DNA of 64,000 bases from Marinomonas spartinae (GCF_016461715.1 NZ_JAEMUI010000019.1:40986-104985), one strand, 5' to 3'; counted from the stretch's first letter, positions 36,782-46,209 are shown. Notes: generated by a model not told the origin, from the letters alone. Numbers and translations are program-made.

Positions 36782-37300
36782 ATGAACACATCTAATGTAC
36801 AGACGATAAATTCCACACCTGCTGTTGAGGTGCCGTTGATTGATACCCGAGAACTACGCAACACCTTTGGCATGTTTGCCACCGGAGTGACTGCTATTAC
36901 TGCTCTTGGAGAGAACGGACAGTTGGTTGGGATTACCGCGAACTCTTTCTCATCGCTTTCCTTAGATCCCGCTCAGATTCTGTGGAGTCTAGTGCTGACC
37001 TCACCCAATGTGTCGGCGTTTGATGAGGGAAAATATTTCAATGTCAATATCCTCAGTCAAAGCCAAGAAGGGCTGGCGATGCAGATGGCGACTCGCAGTG
37101 AAGATAAATTTGCGGGTGTTCAGTATTGCTTGAGTCCAACAGGGGTACCGCTATTAGAAGAGGCGCTAGCCACTTTGCAGTGTCAGGTTGAGTTTACTCG
37201 TGTGTCTGGTGACCACCTGCTGATAGTGGGACGTGTGCTGGATTTTGACCGAGTCGAGGAAGGTGAGCCTCTAGTGTTCTATCGAGGGAGATTTAAGTAG
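36782..37300 (+). CDS. iifD: Flavin reductase, IifD/StyB-like
   Basis: 172 residues starting at ATG 36782, one base after the iifC stop with AAGGAGG upstream. Flavin reductase-like family: RNTFGMFATGVTAITAL, VGITANSFSSLSLDPAQILWSLV, and FNVNILSQSQEGLA. Supplies reduced FAD to IifC. Confidence 0.88.
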   Translation: MNTSNVQTINSTPAVEVPLIDTRELRNTFGMFATGVTAITALGENGQLVGITANSFSSLSLDPAQILWSLVLTSPNVSAFDEGKYFNVNILSQSQEGLAMQMATRSEDKFAGVQYCLSPTGVPLLEEALATLQCQVEFTRVSGDHLLIVGRVLDFDRVEEGEPLVFYRGRFK

Positions 37301-37375
37301 TTCTTAGGCCGAAATCTATGTCATTGAGTCCGGCTATGACTGGGCTCAGATAATATCAATAAAGGAACAAGACTT

Positions 37376-38266
37376 ATGAAACGAACAGTTAACTATTTTA
37401 CGGGATGCCTGATCTTGGGATCTCTGGTCGCCACTAATGCTCAGGCAACTGAGGGAGGAGGGTCGAACTACCCGATGGGGGCAACAGATCTATTGGTGGG
37501 GGCGCTGCCACCACCAGGTGTCTATCCACTGATTTATGCTGAGCACTATAAGGCGGATGATTTTAAGGGGAATAATGGTAAAAGCCTGCCGATCAATTTC
37601 AAACTGAAAGCCGATGTTGTGGCACCGAGACTGCTGTATGTAACAGACAAAAAAATGCTTGGTGGTCAGCTGTTTTTCGCTGGTTTGTTGCCTCTAGTTA
37701 AGCTGGATGTCTCTATGCAGGGGAAGCGTGATAAGGAGTCGGGTATCGGTGATTTAGATCTAACTACCGGGCTGGCTTTTCATCATAGCCCTCAGCTGCA
37801 TTCTGCCGTTGGCGTCGATGTTTTTGCGCCAACGGGTGAATATCGCTCATCACGACTTGCCAATCCGGGGCGTAATTATTGGACGGTTGAAGGGGTTTAC
37901 GCGGCTTCCAAAATTGATCCTGCTGGAATCAATTGGGGAGTAAAAGTGATGTATGACTACAACTTCAAAAATGATGCGACCAATTATAAATCTGGACAAG
38001 AGTTGCATGCCGATTATTCACTGGGCTACGGCGTAGCGCAGCACTGGATTATTGGGGTTGGCGGCTATGCCTATAAGCAGTTAACTGGAGATGAAAAGAA
38101 TGGTTCGGATATCGGTAATAAAGGCCAAGCGTTCGCGATAGGCCCTGCGATTAAATACGATAATGGCAATGGCTTCTTTTTATCCGCTAAGTATCAAAAA
38201 GAAATGTCTGTTAAAAACCGCCCAGAGGGTGATGCCTTGTGGATAAAAACGATTGTGAAATTTTAA
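37376..38266 (+). CDS. Outer membrane channel of the MetA/phenol-degradation (COG4313) type
   Basis: 296 residues with a signal peptide (GCLILGSLVATNAQA) and the family start EGGGSNYPMGATDLLVGALPPPGVYPLIYAEHYKADDF; a beta-barrel is likely and the protein ends in F. Genes of this family accompany many aromatic degradation operons and probably import the hydrophobic substrate, here presumably indole or anthranilate. It sits between iifD and antA in one operon. Confidence 0.82.
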   Translation: MKRTVNYFTGCLILGSLVATNAQATEGGGSNYPMGATDLLVGALPPPGVYPLIYAEHYKADDFKGNNGKSLPINFKLKADVVAPRLLYVTDKKMLGGQLFFAGLLPLVKLDVSMQGKRDKESGIGDLDLTTGLAFHHSPQLHSAVGVDVFAPTGEYRSSRLANPGRNYWTVEGVYAASKIDPAGINWGVKVMYDYNFKNDATNYKSGQELHADYSLGYGVAQHWIIGVGGYAYKQLTGDEKNGSDIGNKGQAFAIGPAIKYDNGNGFFLSAKYQKEMSVKNRPEGDALWIKTIVKF

Positions 38267-38295
38267 TCAATTAGATGAGTCAGGAGATTGAATCA

Positions 38296-39690
38296 ATGAA
38301 TACTAACTCTAGGGAAACACTGATTGAGTGGCGCGATAAGGTTGAAAATTGCACCGATTTCCGTCCTGAAGAAAATGTATACCGAGTGGCTCGCGAGATG
38401 TTTACCGATCGTGATCTTTTCGATATAGAAATGGATCTAATCTTTGAGAATACTTGGATCTACGCCTGCCATGAGAGTCAGATAGCTAATCCGCATGACT
38501 TTTTTACCATGCAGGCGGGTCGTCAAGCGATGATCATCACCCGCGATGGTAAAGGTGAACTGAATGCATTGATTAATGCCTGCCAGCATCGTGGGGCAAC
38601 TCTAACACGGGTATGTCGCGGTAATCAGTCTACTTTTACCTGTCCCTTCCATGCGTGGTGCTATAAAACCGATGGTCGGCTGGTGAAGGTAAAAGCACCC
38701 AGTGAATATTCCGATGACTTTGATAAATCCACCCGAGGGTTACGTAAGGCTTTGATCAGTTCTTATAAAGGGTTTGTGTTTATCAACCTTAACACCGAGT
38801 GCACAGAATCTCTCGAGGATTTCCTTGGCGATGCCCGTATTGGTTTCGACATGATGGTGGCCCAGTCAGAGAACGGAGAGCTGGAAGTGTTGCCAGGCTC
38901 TTCCTCTTATACCTTTGATGGTAACTGGAAATTACAGAATGAAAATGGCCTTGATGGATATCACGTCAGTACCGTGCACTACAACTACGTCGCGACGGTT
39001 CAGCATCGTCAGCAATTAGAAGTGGAAAAAGAGCAGGGCGGCAAAAAAGTACTCGATTACAGTAAGCTTGGTGCAGGCGATAAGGATACAGACGATGGTT
39101 GGTTTGCGTTTAATAACGGCCATACGATTCTGTTCAGCGATATGCCCAATCCAGAAGTTCGTCCGGGCTACGCTTCAGTCATGCCTAGACTGATTGAAGA
39201 GTACGGTGAACAGCGCGCGCAATGGATGATGCATCGTTTACGCAACCTTAATATCTACCCTAGTTTATTCTTTATGGACCAAATCAGTTCTCAACTGCGT
39301 GTTGTTCGTCCGGTTGCTTGGAATAAGACAGAGGTACATAGCTTTTGTCTGGGGGTTAAAGGCGAATCGGATGATGATCGGGAAAACCGCATTCGTCAGT
39401 TTGAAGATTTCTTTAACGTATCTGGTATGGGAACGCCTGATGATCTGGTGGAATTCCGCGAAGCGCAGAAAGGCTTTGAAGCCCGTTTAGAGCGTTGGAA
39501 TGAAATTTCCCGTGGCTGTGAAAAATGGACCACTGAGCCTACTGACAATACTGAGGCTTTGGGGATTCGTCCAGCGATGACAGGCACCGAGTTCACCCAT
39601 GAAGGCCTTTATGTCAATCAGCACTCTACCTGGCAGCGTTATCTATTGCAGGGATTGGACCGTCAATTACAGCAGCAGGAGGAAAAATGA
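38296..39690 (+). CDS. antA: Anthranilate 1,2-dioxygenase, large (alpha) subunit
   Basis: Rieske non-haem iron oxygenase that converts anthranilate to catechol, ammonia and CO2. ATG 38296 is preferred (AGGAG 10-13 bases upstream) over 38275. The Rieske ligands are in CQHRGATLTRVCRG and CPFHAWCY, and the mononuclear iron site is at NENGLDGYHVSTVHYNY. 464 residues, close in length and sequence to Acinetobacter AntA as I recall it (FMDQISSQLRVVRPVAWNKTEV). Overlaps antB by 4 bases. Confidence 0.93.
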   Translation: MNTNSRETLIEWRDKVENCTDFRPEENVYRVAREMFTDRDLFDIEMDLIFENTWIYACHESQIANPHDFFTMQAGRQAMIITRDGKGELNALINACQHRGATLTRVCRGNQSTFTCPFHAWCYKTDGRLVKVKAPSEYSDDFDKSTRGLRKALISSYKGFVFINLNTECTESLEDFLGDARIGFDMMVAQSENGELEVLPGSSSYTFDGNWKLQNENGLDGYHVSTVHYNYVATVQHRQQLEVEKEQGGKKVLDYSKLGAGDKDTDDGWFAFNNGHTILFSDMPNPEVRPGYASVMPRLIEEYGEQRAQWMMHRLRNLNIYPSLFFMDQISSQLRVVRPVAWNKTEVHSFCLGVKGESDDDRENRIRQFEDFFNVSGMGTPDDLVEFREAQKGFEARLERWNEISRGCEKWTTEPTDNTEALGIRPAMTGTEFTHEGLYVNQHSTWQRYLLQGLDRQLQQQEEK

Positions 39691-40193
39691 TGATGACCGA
39701 GAAAAAAGCCGCTGCATTGCAGAGTATTGAACAATTCCTGTACAAACAGGCCGAGTATTGTGATCGTCAGCAATGGGATGAGTATCTGGCCACATTTGAT
39801 GAAAATGCCGAATTTCATATTCCCCAGTGGGATTCGGAGCATGTTCATACCACGGATCCTAAACGGGAGATGTCGCTTATTTATTATGCTTCTCGAGCGG
39901 GTCTTGAGGATCGGGTATTCCGTATCCGTACTGGCAAATCGGCAGCCTGTACCCCAATGCCTCGAACCATGCATTCTGTGAATAATGTTCAGGGTGAAGA
40001 GCAAGCGGATGGTACTTGGAAAGTGAAGGCCAACTGGGTGACGCACTTTTATCGCTTCGGCGAGTCTGAGTCTTTCTTTGGACGGGTGGAATACACGCTT
40101 CGTGCAGAAGATGGCAGTTGGATTGTTCAGCGCAAACAAGCGATTTTATTGAACGATAAGATTCGTCATGTGCTGGATTTTTATCACGTCTGA
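39687..40193 (+). CDS. antB: Anthranilate 1,2-dioxygenase, small (beta) subunit
   Basis: 168 residues of the ring-hydroxylating dioxygenase beta family (IEQFLYKQAEYCDRQQWDEYLATFDENAEFHIPQW; RTMHSVNNVQ). It overlaps antA through ATGA; three consecutive ATG codons make the exact start ambiguous. Structural partner of AntA. Confidence 0.93.
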   Translation: MMMTEKKAAALQSIEQFLYKQAEYCDRQQWDEYLATFDENAEFHIPQWDSEHVHTTDPKREMSLIYYASRAGLEDRVFRIRTGKSAACTPMPRTMHSVNNVQGEEQADGTWKVKANWVTHFYRFGESESFFGRVEYTLRAEDGSWIVQRKQAILLNDKIRHVLDFYHV

Positions 40194-40230
40194 TTGGCTA
40201 TCTGGTCGGTTTGGCGATCTTTAGTTCAGC

Positions 40231-40265
40231 GCAGAGCCCTCTTTCATTCCCTTTTGGGGCTCTGC
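40231..40265 (+). promoter_or_regulatory. Hairpin in the antB-antC spacer
   Basis: GCAGAGCCC/GGGCTCTGC, 9-base perfect arms, 17-base loop, no T run. Likely an mRNA processing or stability element that sets antC expression below antAB. Confidence 0.5.
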
Positions 40266-40325
40266 CGAGGACGGTAAGTCGTCAATTCCGGCCTTTTATC
40301 AGACGAAGATTCTTTGAGGTGTTTT

Positions 40326-41345
40326 ATGAATAAAGTTGCTTTAAATTTCAGTGATGGGCGAACCAAATTTATCGGTGTTAATCCTGGGGAAACCGTTCTG
40401 GATGCGGCCCTGCGTCAGGGCATTACTATTCCTGTGGATTGTCATGAAGGGGTATGTGCTACCTGTAAAGGCTTGTGTCGCTCCGGGGATTACCAACTTG
40501 AATATGTCGATGAGGATGCTCTGAGTGAGTCAGAACTTGAGCAGGGCAGCGTGCTAACCTGTCAAATGCGAGTGGCATCCGATTGCGCTATCGAGTTTGA
40601 TTTTGAATCAACACTCTGTACCAGCTCTGGTCCTGAAGCGCTAGAAGCGGAGATTACTAAAGTAGATCTCGTTTCAGAGTCGGCGGCGGTGGTTTACATC
40701 GATGCAAAAGCCCGCCGGACTCAACTGGACTTTTTGCCGGGTCAATATGCCCATGTGAATGTGCCTGGAACCGATGAGTGGCGCTCATACTCGTTTGCCT
40801 GTGCACCAAATGAGACGAATCAATTGCAGTTTCTGATCCGTTTGTTGCCGCAGGGTGTCATGAGTGATTATTTGCGCGACAGAGCAAAACCTGGTGATCG
40901 GATAACACTGAAGGCGCCTCTAGGGGCATTCTATCTTCATCAAATCAAGCGTCCGCTTATCTTTGTCGCTGGTGGAACGGGATTGGCAGCATTTCTCGGT
41001 ATGCTCGACCAATTGGTTGAAAACCCTGACCGTTGTGAGCAGCCAATTACCCTGTTTTACGGCGTCACTCAGGTAGCCGATTTGTGTGAGATTGAACGTA
41101 TTCAGAAAGTTGCTGAAAAGCTGCCGAACTTCCAATCATACAGCATAGTGATGAAAGAAGCGGCTGATTGGGAAGGGCCAGTAGGCGTAGTAACCGATCT
41201 GTTTGAGGATCGTTATTTCAACGATGGTGAGGTTGATCTCTACCTTTGTGGGCCTCCGCCTATGGTGGACGCCGTTAAAGGGTGGCTGGATGATAGAGAT
41301 ATGTCCAAGTCTACGGTGCACTATGAGAAGTTCTCTGCTAGCTAA
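40326..41345 (+). CDS. antC: Anthranilate dioxygenase reductase
   Basis: 339 residues (ATG 40326, GAGG 7 nt upstream). A plant-type [2Fe-2S] domain is first (CHEGVCATCKGLC plus a later LTCQ), then an FAD domain (YSFACAP) and an NAD domain (VAGGTGLAAFLGML; LYLCGPPPMVDAV). Passes electrons from NADH to AntAB. Last gene of the iif-ant operon. Confidence 0.93.
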   Translation: MNKVALNFSDGRTKFIGVNPGETVLDAALRQGITIPVDCHEGVCATCKGLCRSGDYQLEYVDEDALSESELEQGSVLTCQMRVASDCAIEFDFESTLCTSSGPEALEAEITKVDLVSESAAVVYIDAKARRTQLDFLPGQYAHVNVPGTDEWRSYSFACAPNETNQLQFLIRLLPQGVMSDYLRDRAKPGDRITLKAPLGAFYLHQIKRPLIFVAGGTGLAAFLGMLDQLVENPDRCEQPITLFYGVTQVADLCEIERIQKVAEKLPNFQSYSIVMKEAADWEGPVGVVTDLFEDRYFNDGEVDLYLCGPPPMVDAVKGWLDDRDMSKSTVHYEKFSAS

Positions 41346-41687
41346 CCAAAAAACTTTGTCGTGGTCTAATGGCAAGACAACAGGGGGCATGGGTCTATAC
41401 CTTTAGTGAGCCTAAAACGCTTTACTTCTGTCCCCGAAAGTTGTCAACGATGTGATCTACAATGAAACAAATCCGGTTGTTTTTAGAGAAAAATCCTTTC
41501 GTATAAACAGCTGGATAAGCCGTGTCTCTTTGATTTGTAACCCTCATAATAAAGCCTCAGGCGCTGAATGCCCGTAACGCAAGGGGGCTAAAAACAGCGT
41601 TTTTTTTCGGTCATCAACAAGCTCCTGAAAAACTCTTCTACAACATGAGCCTTTCATCTCTTACAGACAGTATGGTTGTCATCATTC

Positions 41688-41749
41688 GAATCGTTATTAT
41701 GTCCATCTTTCTATGAGATCGAATGAACGATTCTGTTTAAAGGATTTTT
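41688..41749 (+). promoter_or_regulatory. LysR-type operator, copy 3 (hydrolase operon)
   Basis: GATCGAATGA (41717-41726) followed by TTAAAGGATTTTT (41737-41749). The half-site to TTAAAGG spacing is the same as in the two perfect copies at 46162 and 46443, but the left arm is degenerate. A separate inverted pair GAATCGTT/AACGATTC spans 41688-41733. The surrounding 41346-41687 stretch has no gene that I can support. Confidence 0.55.
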
Positions 41750-41979
41750 GTGAGATATCACAGTGGTTTATATTAGGGTGACTTTAATAGGAGAATAAAA
41801 AATTCATTATTCATAAGCGTAGTTTATTAACCTTAGCTATTTATGTTGATGGTCACTACTTATGAAATATCTTCAGGTGTAAGTTTAGCCCACGTATTTG
41901 ATAGGGATATGATGATTAAATAAAAAATTAGTTGATATTCTAGCTTTAATAAAAGCTTTCATCATCGTATAAAAAAATT

Positions 41980-42021
41980 GATTTTGATTTTGATTTTGAT
42001 TTTGATTTTGATTTTGATTTT
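41980..42021 (+). repeat. Hexanucleotide microsatellite (GATTTT)x7
   Basis: Seven exact tandem copies of GATTTT between the operator at 41749 and the start codon at 42141. It is non-coding; slipped-strand changes would alter the leader or promoter spacing by 6-bp steps. Confidence 0.9.
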
Positions 42022-42140
42022 TTAATGTTTCTGGATTTTTTTGATTAACCAAACTTGCAGCCTAAAGAATAAGTCATCATGTTGGTTTTTCCTGAATGGG
42101 ATATTATTTAAAAAAACTATAAAAATGAGAGGAATAGCTT

Positions 42141-43301
42141 ATGGCGTTATTTGAATATTTCCCAAACTATGTTTGGAATTTATCCGTTTCTATTGCATTA
42201 GGAAGCGGAGCCAAAATTGGTGAAGTTATTGATATGTGTAAGCCTTTACGCGAAGCCGCAGAAAATGGCGAAGATGCGGGGACAGCAGAATTTCTGATTC
42301 AGTGGGTCAATATGGCGGATAAACTGATTGGACTTGCTGATGAAGATGAAGATGCAGGGAATTATTTTTCGGCTGGTACCAAGCTAAAGAGAGCGGCGCT
42401 GTATTTAATGGTGGCTGAGCGAATGCAAGGTCAAGGACATCCGAATCGAAAAGAGACTTGGGATAAAGCGCAAGAGACATTCCGTAAAAGCATTAGGCTC
42501 AGCAAAGATAATTGTGAGTATGTAGAAGTGCCACTTGATAACGGCGGTATTATGCCTGCGTTGTATGTTCGAGCGGAAGGAGAGGGCCCTCATCCAACAG
42601 TCGTTTATTGTAACGGTTTGGACAGTTGTAAAGAGATGCTCTATTGGTCAAATTTACCACAGTCTCTGGCCAAACGAGGAATATCGACGCTTTGCGTTGA
42701 TCAACCTGGTACCGGTGAAACATTGCGCACTTACGGTTTGCCTGCGGTTTATAACAGTGAAGTTTGGGCGTCCAAAGCGGTTGATTGGTTAGAGCAACAA
42801 GACGATGTAGACGCATCTCGTATTGGTATGACGGGGATTTCTTTAGGTGGTCATTATGCGCCTAGAGCTGTCGCCTATGAACCAAGGTTCGCAGCTGGTG
42901 CTGTATGGGGAGCAAATCATAACTGGGCAGAAGTGCAGCAGAAACGCTTAAAGCGTGAGGGTGAAAACCCTGTTCCACATTATTGGGCGCATGTCATGTG
43001 GGTGTTTGGCGCAAAAGATATGGATGATTTCTTTGTTAAAACAGAAGGGATGAATCTTAATGGTGTGATGGACAAAATTAAGGTGCCGTTCCTTGTTACT
43101 CATGGAGAAAAAGATCGTCAAATTAATTTGGATTACGCTTACCAAAGCTATGACCAGCTAATCAACTCACCAAATCGTGAATTTAAAATCTTTACGGAAC
43201 GTGAAGGCGGGGTCGAGCATGTTGGTGCAGATAATATGAGTTTTGGTTGCGATTATATTGCTGATTGGTTCGCCAAAACATTGGGTGGCAAACGGGGGTA
43301 A
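42141..43301 (+). CDS. Alpha/beta hydrolase of the DHPON-hydrolase/FrsA type
   Basis: 386 residues. A helical N-terminal cap (about 1-140) precedes an alpha/beta hydrolase core with nucleophile GMTGISLGGHYAPR, acid in THGEKDRQINLDY and histidine in GVEHVGADN. This architecture is shared with 2,6-dihydroxypseudooxynicotine hydrolase, a C-C bond hydrolase, and with FrsA-like esterases. GAGAGGA precedes the start. First gene of a three-hydrolase operon, probably controlled by the nearby LysR protein. A C-C cleaving step after ring opening is the likely role (inference). Confidence 0.8.
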   Translation: MALFEYFPNYVWNLSVSIALGSGAKIGEVIDMCKPLREAAENGEDAGTAEFLIQWVNMADKLIGLADEDEDAGNYFSAGTKLKRAALYLMVAERMQGQGHPNRKETWDKAQETFRKSIRLSKDNCEYVEVPLDNGGIMPALYVRAEGEGPHPTVVYCNGLDSCKEMLYWSNLPQSLAKRGISTLCVDQPGTGETLRTYGLPAVYNSEVWASKAVDWLEQQDDVDASRIGMTGISLGGHYAPRAVAYEPRFAAGAVWGANHNWAEVQQKRLKREGENPVPHYWAHVMWVFGAKDMDDFFVKTEGMNLNGVMDKIKVPFLVTHGEKDRQINLDYAYQSYDQLINSPNREFKIFTEREGGVEHVGADNMSFGCDYIADWFAKTLGGKRG

Positions 43302-43308
43302 GAAAGAG

Positions 43309-44088
43309 ATGGCTCGTCAATTTATTGATTTATCGATTTATCTTGAGAACGATGTGATCACTGATCCGCCGTTTATGCGTCCAGAGATTACATATCAGAC
43401 GCACGAGGAAACGGTTCCAGAGGCGAACCACTTTTTCCCCGGTGTTGCGGCGGATGAGTTTCCCGGTGGTCATGGATTTGCTGCGGCTGAGACCGTGAAG
43501 CTCACCACGCATAATGGTACACATTTGGATGCTCCTTGGCACTTTCATCCCACTATGAACAATGGTGAAAGAGCGATTACCATTGACGAGGTGCCATTAG
43601 ACTGGTGCTTTCGTCCTGGGGTGAAGTTGGATTTTCGTCACTTCGAAAACGGCTATGTCGTGACCGCAGCGGACGTCGAGGCGGAACTGAAACGTATTGG
43701 TTATGAGCTGCAACCCATGGACATTGTTTTGGTGAATACCGCTGCGGGTAGTGCGGTTGGCGATCCTGATTTTGTCAATATTGGTTGTGGTATGGGCTAT
43801 GAAGCAACGATGTATTTACTTGAACGTGGTGTGCGAGTGACGGGCACAGATGCTTGGTCTTGGGATGCACCATTTAGCCATACTGCCAAACGCGTCGCTG
43901 AAACGGGTGATAATTCGCTGATTTGGGAAGGGCACAAAGCCGGTAGGGACATAGGCTACTGTCATTTGGAAAAGCTTCATAATCTCGAAGCCCTTCCAGC
44001 CTTTGGTTATACCGTTGTTTGTTTTCCTCATAAAGTGCGCGGTGGCTCAGCGGGTTGGACTCGCGCTGTTGCTATTATTGATAACTGA
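43309..44088 (+). CDS. Cyclase-family (kynurenine formamidase/isatin hydrolase-like) metal hydrolase
   Basis: 259 residues from ATG 43309, 7 bases after the previous stop. The metal-binding signature THNGTHLDAPWHFHP and the later GTDAWSWDAPF fit the cyclase (PF04199) family, which includes isatin hydrolase and bacterial kynurenine formamidase. Since indole oxidation can make isatin, an isatin hydrolase role is worth considering, but the operon context (ring cleavage genes) suggests a lactone or amide product of that pathway instead. Confidence 0.82.
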   Translation: MARQFIDLSIYLENDVITDPPFMRPEITYQTHEETVPEANHFFPGVAADEFPGGHGFAAAETVKLTTHNGTHLDAPWHFHPTMNNGERAITIDEVPLDWCFRPGVKLDFRHFENGYVVTAADVEAELKRIGYELQPMDIVLVNTAAGSAVGDPDFVNIGCGMGYEATMYLLERGVRVTGTDAWSWDAPFSHTAKRVAETGDNSLIWEGHKAGRDIGYCHLEKLHNLEALPAFGYTVVCFPHKVRGGSAGWTRAVAIIDN

Positions 44089-44128
44089 TTGAGCTGCTCG
44101 AAGTGACAGTATTTTTAGGAATAAACGT

Positions 44129-45100
44129 ATGAAGCTAGCAACGATAGATAACGGTACACGTGATGGTGCATTGGTGATTGTTTCTTGCGATGGCCAATCT
44201 TACCTGCCTGCACCAGAAAAAATATCAACATTGCAAATGGCACTGGATAATTGGTCTGTGAATGAGCCTGTATTACAGGCTGTTTATCCGGAACTTAAAG
44301 ATGGGAAAGGCATGAGTACAGCCTCATTAAGCTACTTAGCGCCTTTACCTAGAGCGTGGCAATGGTTAGACGGTTCGGCCTTCAAAAGCCATGGTGATTT
44401 AATGGATCAAGCATTTGGTTTTGAACCTAAACAACTAAGCAAACCGCTTATGTATCAGGGAATGTCACATCAATTTTTAAGCGCAACAGCGGATGTTCCA
44501 TTTATGAGAGAGGAGGATGGCATTGATTTCGAAGGCGAGTTTGCGGTTATTGTAGATGATGTTCCTATGGGCGTTAGCGCAATGCAGGCGCTTAAGCATA
44601 TTAAATTACTTATCTTGCTTAATGATTGGTCCCTGCGCACGATTGCCATTCCCGAAATGAAAACGGGTTTCGGATGGGTGCAGGCAAAACCGGCTTGTTC
44701 TGTCGCCCCAGTGGCGCTAACGCCGGATGAGTTAGGAGTGGCTTGGCATGATGGACGAGTACACCTTGATTTAGTGGTTGATTGGAATGGTAAACGCTTT
44801 GGTGGGGCATCTGGTGGTGAAATGGGCGTCGGTTTCCATGATTTAATTGCCCATGCCGCTGCGACTAGGGATCTTTGTGCAGGTACCATTATCGGGTCTG
44901 GAACGGTATCCAATAAAAACTATCGAGAAGTTGGGTCAAGCTGTATTGCTGAGCGACGTGGCATGGAAACACTGGATACAGGAGCCGCCAAAACGGCTTA
45001 TATGTCATTTGGTGACCAGGTAAGGATGGAGGCAATATCAGCAGACATTCCTCACTTGTTCGGAATCATCAGTCAAAAGGTTATAAAGAAAACATCATAG
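44129..45100 (+). CDS. Fumarylacetoacetate hydrolase-family protein
   Basis: 323 residues. The C-terminal two thirds have the FAH fold with metal-ligand sequence DFEGEFAVIVD, then LNDWSLRTIAIPEMKTGFGWVQAKP, and GTIIGSGTVSNKNYREVGSSC. FAH-family enzymes hydrolyse or decarboxylate diketo acids formed by ring cleavage. Third gene of the operon; a clear terminator follows. Confidence 0.87.
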   Translation: MKLATIDNGTRDGALVIVSCDGQSYLPAPEKISTLQMALDNWSVNEPVLQAVYPELKDGKGMSTASLSYLAPLPRAWQWLDGSAFKSHGDLMDQAFGFEPKQLSKPLMYQGMSHQFLSATADVPFMREEDGIDFEGEFAVIVDDVPMGVSAMQALKHIKLLILLNDWSLRTIAIPEMKTGFGWVQAKPACSVAPVALTPDELGVAWHDGRVHLDLVVDWNGKRFGGASGGEMGVGFHDLIAHAAATRDLCAGTIIGSGTVSNKNYREVGSSCIAERRGMETLDTGAAKTAYMSFGDQVRMEAISADIPHLFGIISQKVIKKTS

Positions 45101-45133
45101 ACGGAATGCTCTTGTTTGGCTGAGTTTTTAATG

Positions 45134-45168
45134 CTAGAGAACAATTTATCTGTTTTGTTCTCTAGTTT
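45134..45168 (+). terminator. Rho-independent terminator of the hydrolase operon
   Basis: CTAGAGAACAA/TTGTTCTCTAG, 11-base perfect arms, followed by a short T run. Confidence 0.8.
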
Positions 45169-45202
45169 CTAAAATATTGATTAAGGAATTGTTCTAATCA
45201 TA

Positions 45203-46129
45203 TTATTTTATTTGTTCTGAATCCATATTAATAGCAGCTTCCTTTAATATGTTTCGTAACCAAATAAGACCTTCATCATTATTTCTATATTGATGCCATT
45301 GAACACATTGCTTCATTGCTGGAATATCAAAAGGCAAAGGCAATATTTTAAGGGGCCAGACTTTGGCCATTTTGGTGGCTAATCTCGCGTGAATTGTGGC
45401 GATATTTTCTGAGCCTATTACTAATGCGGGAAGTGAAGCAAAGCTAAATGTGGTTGCAATGACGTGTCGTTTAATTCCGTATTTTTGTGCAAATGAGGTG
45501 CCAAAAAAGTCTTTTTTCGTTGCCTCTGGTCGCATTAGTACGTGGCCTGCTGCTGCGTATCTTTCTGTGGTTAATTCTCCCTGAGCAATCTTACTGTGTT
45601 TCCAGACAACACAAACAAACTCTTCTTCATAAAGTACATCACTGGGCTGTTCAGTAGACATAAAATCGGATGGAATGATCAGTAAATCGGCTTTGCCTTG
45701 TTCTAGTTGCTCATGCGGGTTGTTTGCTTCTTGAGCTAGGAGTTGAAAACGAGCGGTACTTTTTTGTTTGCCTACTATTTCTAAGGTATGTGGAATAAGT
45801 ACTGTTTGGGTATAGTCTGAACAAAAGATACTAAAAATTCTATCTGTTGTTTGAGGATCAAAACTGGGTTGTACAAGGATCGTGCTTTCGATGTTATTTA
45901 ATGCGTTACGAACGCTGATTTTTAGGCTTTCTCCTAAGGGAGTAATGATCATTCTGCGACCTATTTGCGTTAGCAAATCATCTTCAAAATAGTCTCTTAG
46001 CCGAGATAAGGAATTGCTCAGAGCCGAAGGGCTCATGCTGAGCTTTTCTGCTCCTTTGGTAATACTCTGTTCGGTTAATAGTGTATCTAACGCCACCAAG
46101 AGGTTTAGATCGAGTTTTTTAAAGCGCAT
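45203..46129 (-). CDS. LysR-family regulator of the ring-cleavage module
   Basis: 308 residues from ATG 46129 (MRFKKLDLNLLVALDTLLTEQS), AAGG upstream. Helix-turn-helix SITKGAEKLSMSPSALSNSLSRLRDYF; NodD/NahR-like start. A perfect palindrome lies 33-61 bases before the start codon and recurs before the DUF1302 gene, with a degenerate copy before the hydrolase operon. NahR/FdeR-type LysR proteins respond to aromatic compounds; the inducer here is unknown. Confidence 0.9.
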   Translation of the reverse strand: MRFKKLDLNLLVALDTLLTEQSITKGAEKLSMSPSALSNSLSRLRDYFEDDLLTQIGRRMIITPLGESLKISVRNALNNIESTILVQPSFDPQTTDRIFSIFCSDYTQTVLIPHTLEIVGKQKSTARFQLLAQEANNPHEQLEQGKADLLIIPSDFMSTEQPSDVLYEEEFVCVVWKHSKIAQGELTTERYAAAGHVLMRPEATKKDFFGTSFAQKYGIKRHVIATTFSFASLPALVIGSENIATIHARLATKMAKVWPLKILPLPFDIPAMKQCVQWHQYRNNDEGLIWLRNILKEAAINMDSEQIK

Positions 46130-46161
46130 CTTAAGACCTTTTGTCACTGGTTATTCTTATT

Positions 46162-46209
46162 TTAATCATTCGATAGTATCGAATGATTAACTTAGATTAA
46201 AGGATTTTT
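46162..46209. promoter_or_regulatory. LysR-type operator, copy 1
   Basis: Arms TTAATCATTCGATA and TATCGAATGATTAA pair perfectly around a central G (46176); TTAAAGGATTTTT follows at 46197-46209, 21 bases from the centre. It lies between the divergent lysR and porin genes. Confidence 0.75.

Noticed and set aside
41486..41500. Minus-strand GAAAGGATTTTTC, similar to the TTAAAGGATTTTT element
   Set aside because: No palindromic half-site at the 21-base distance and no gene downstream on that strand; taken as chance similarity in AT-rich DNA.
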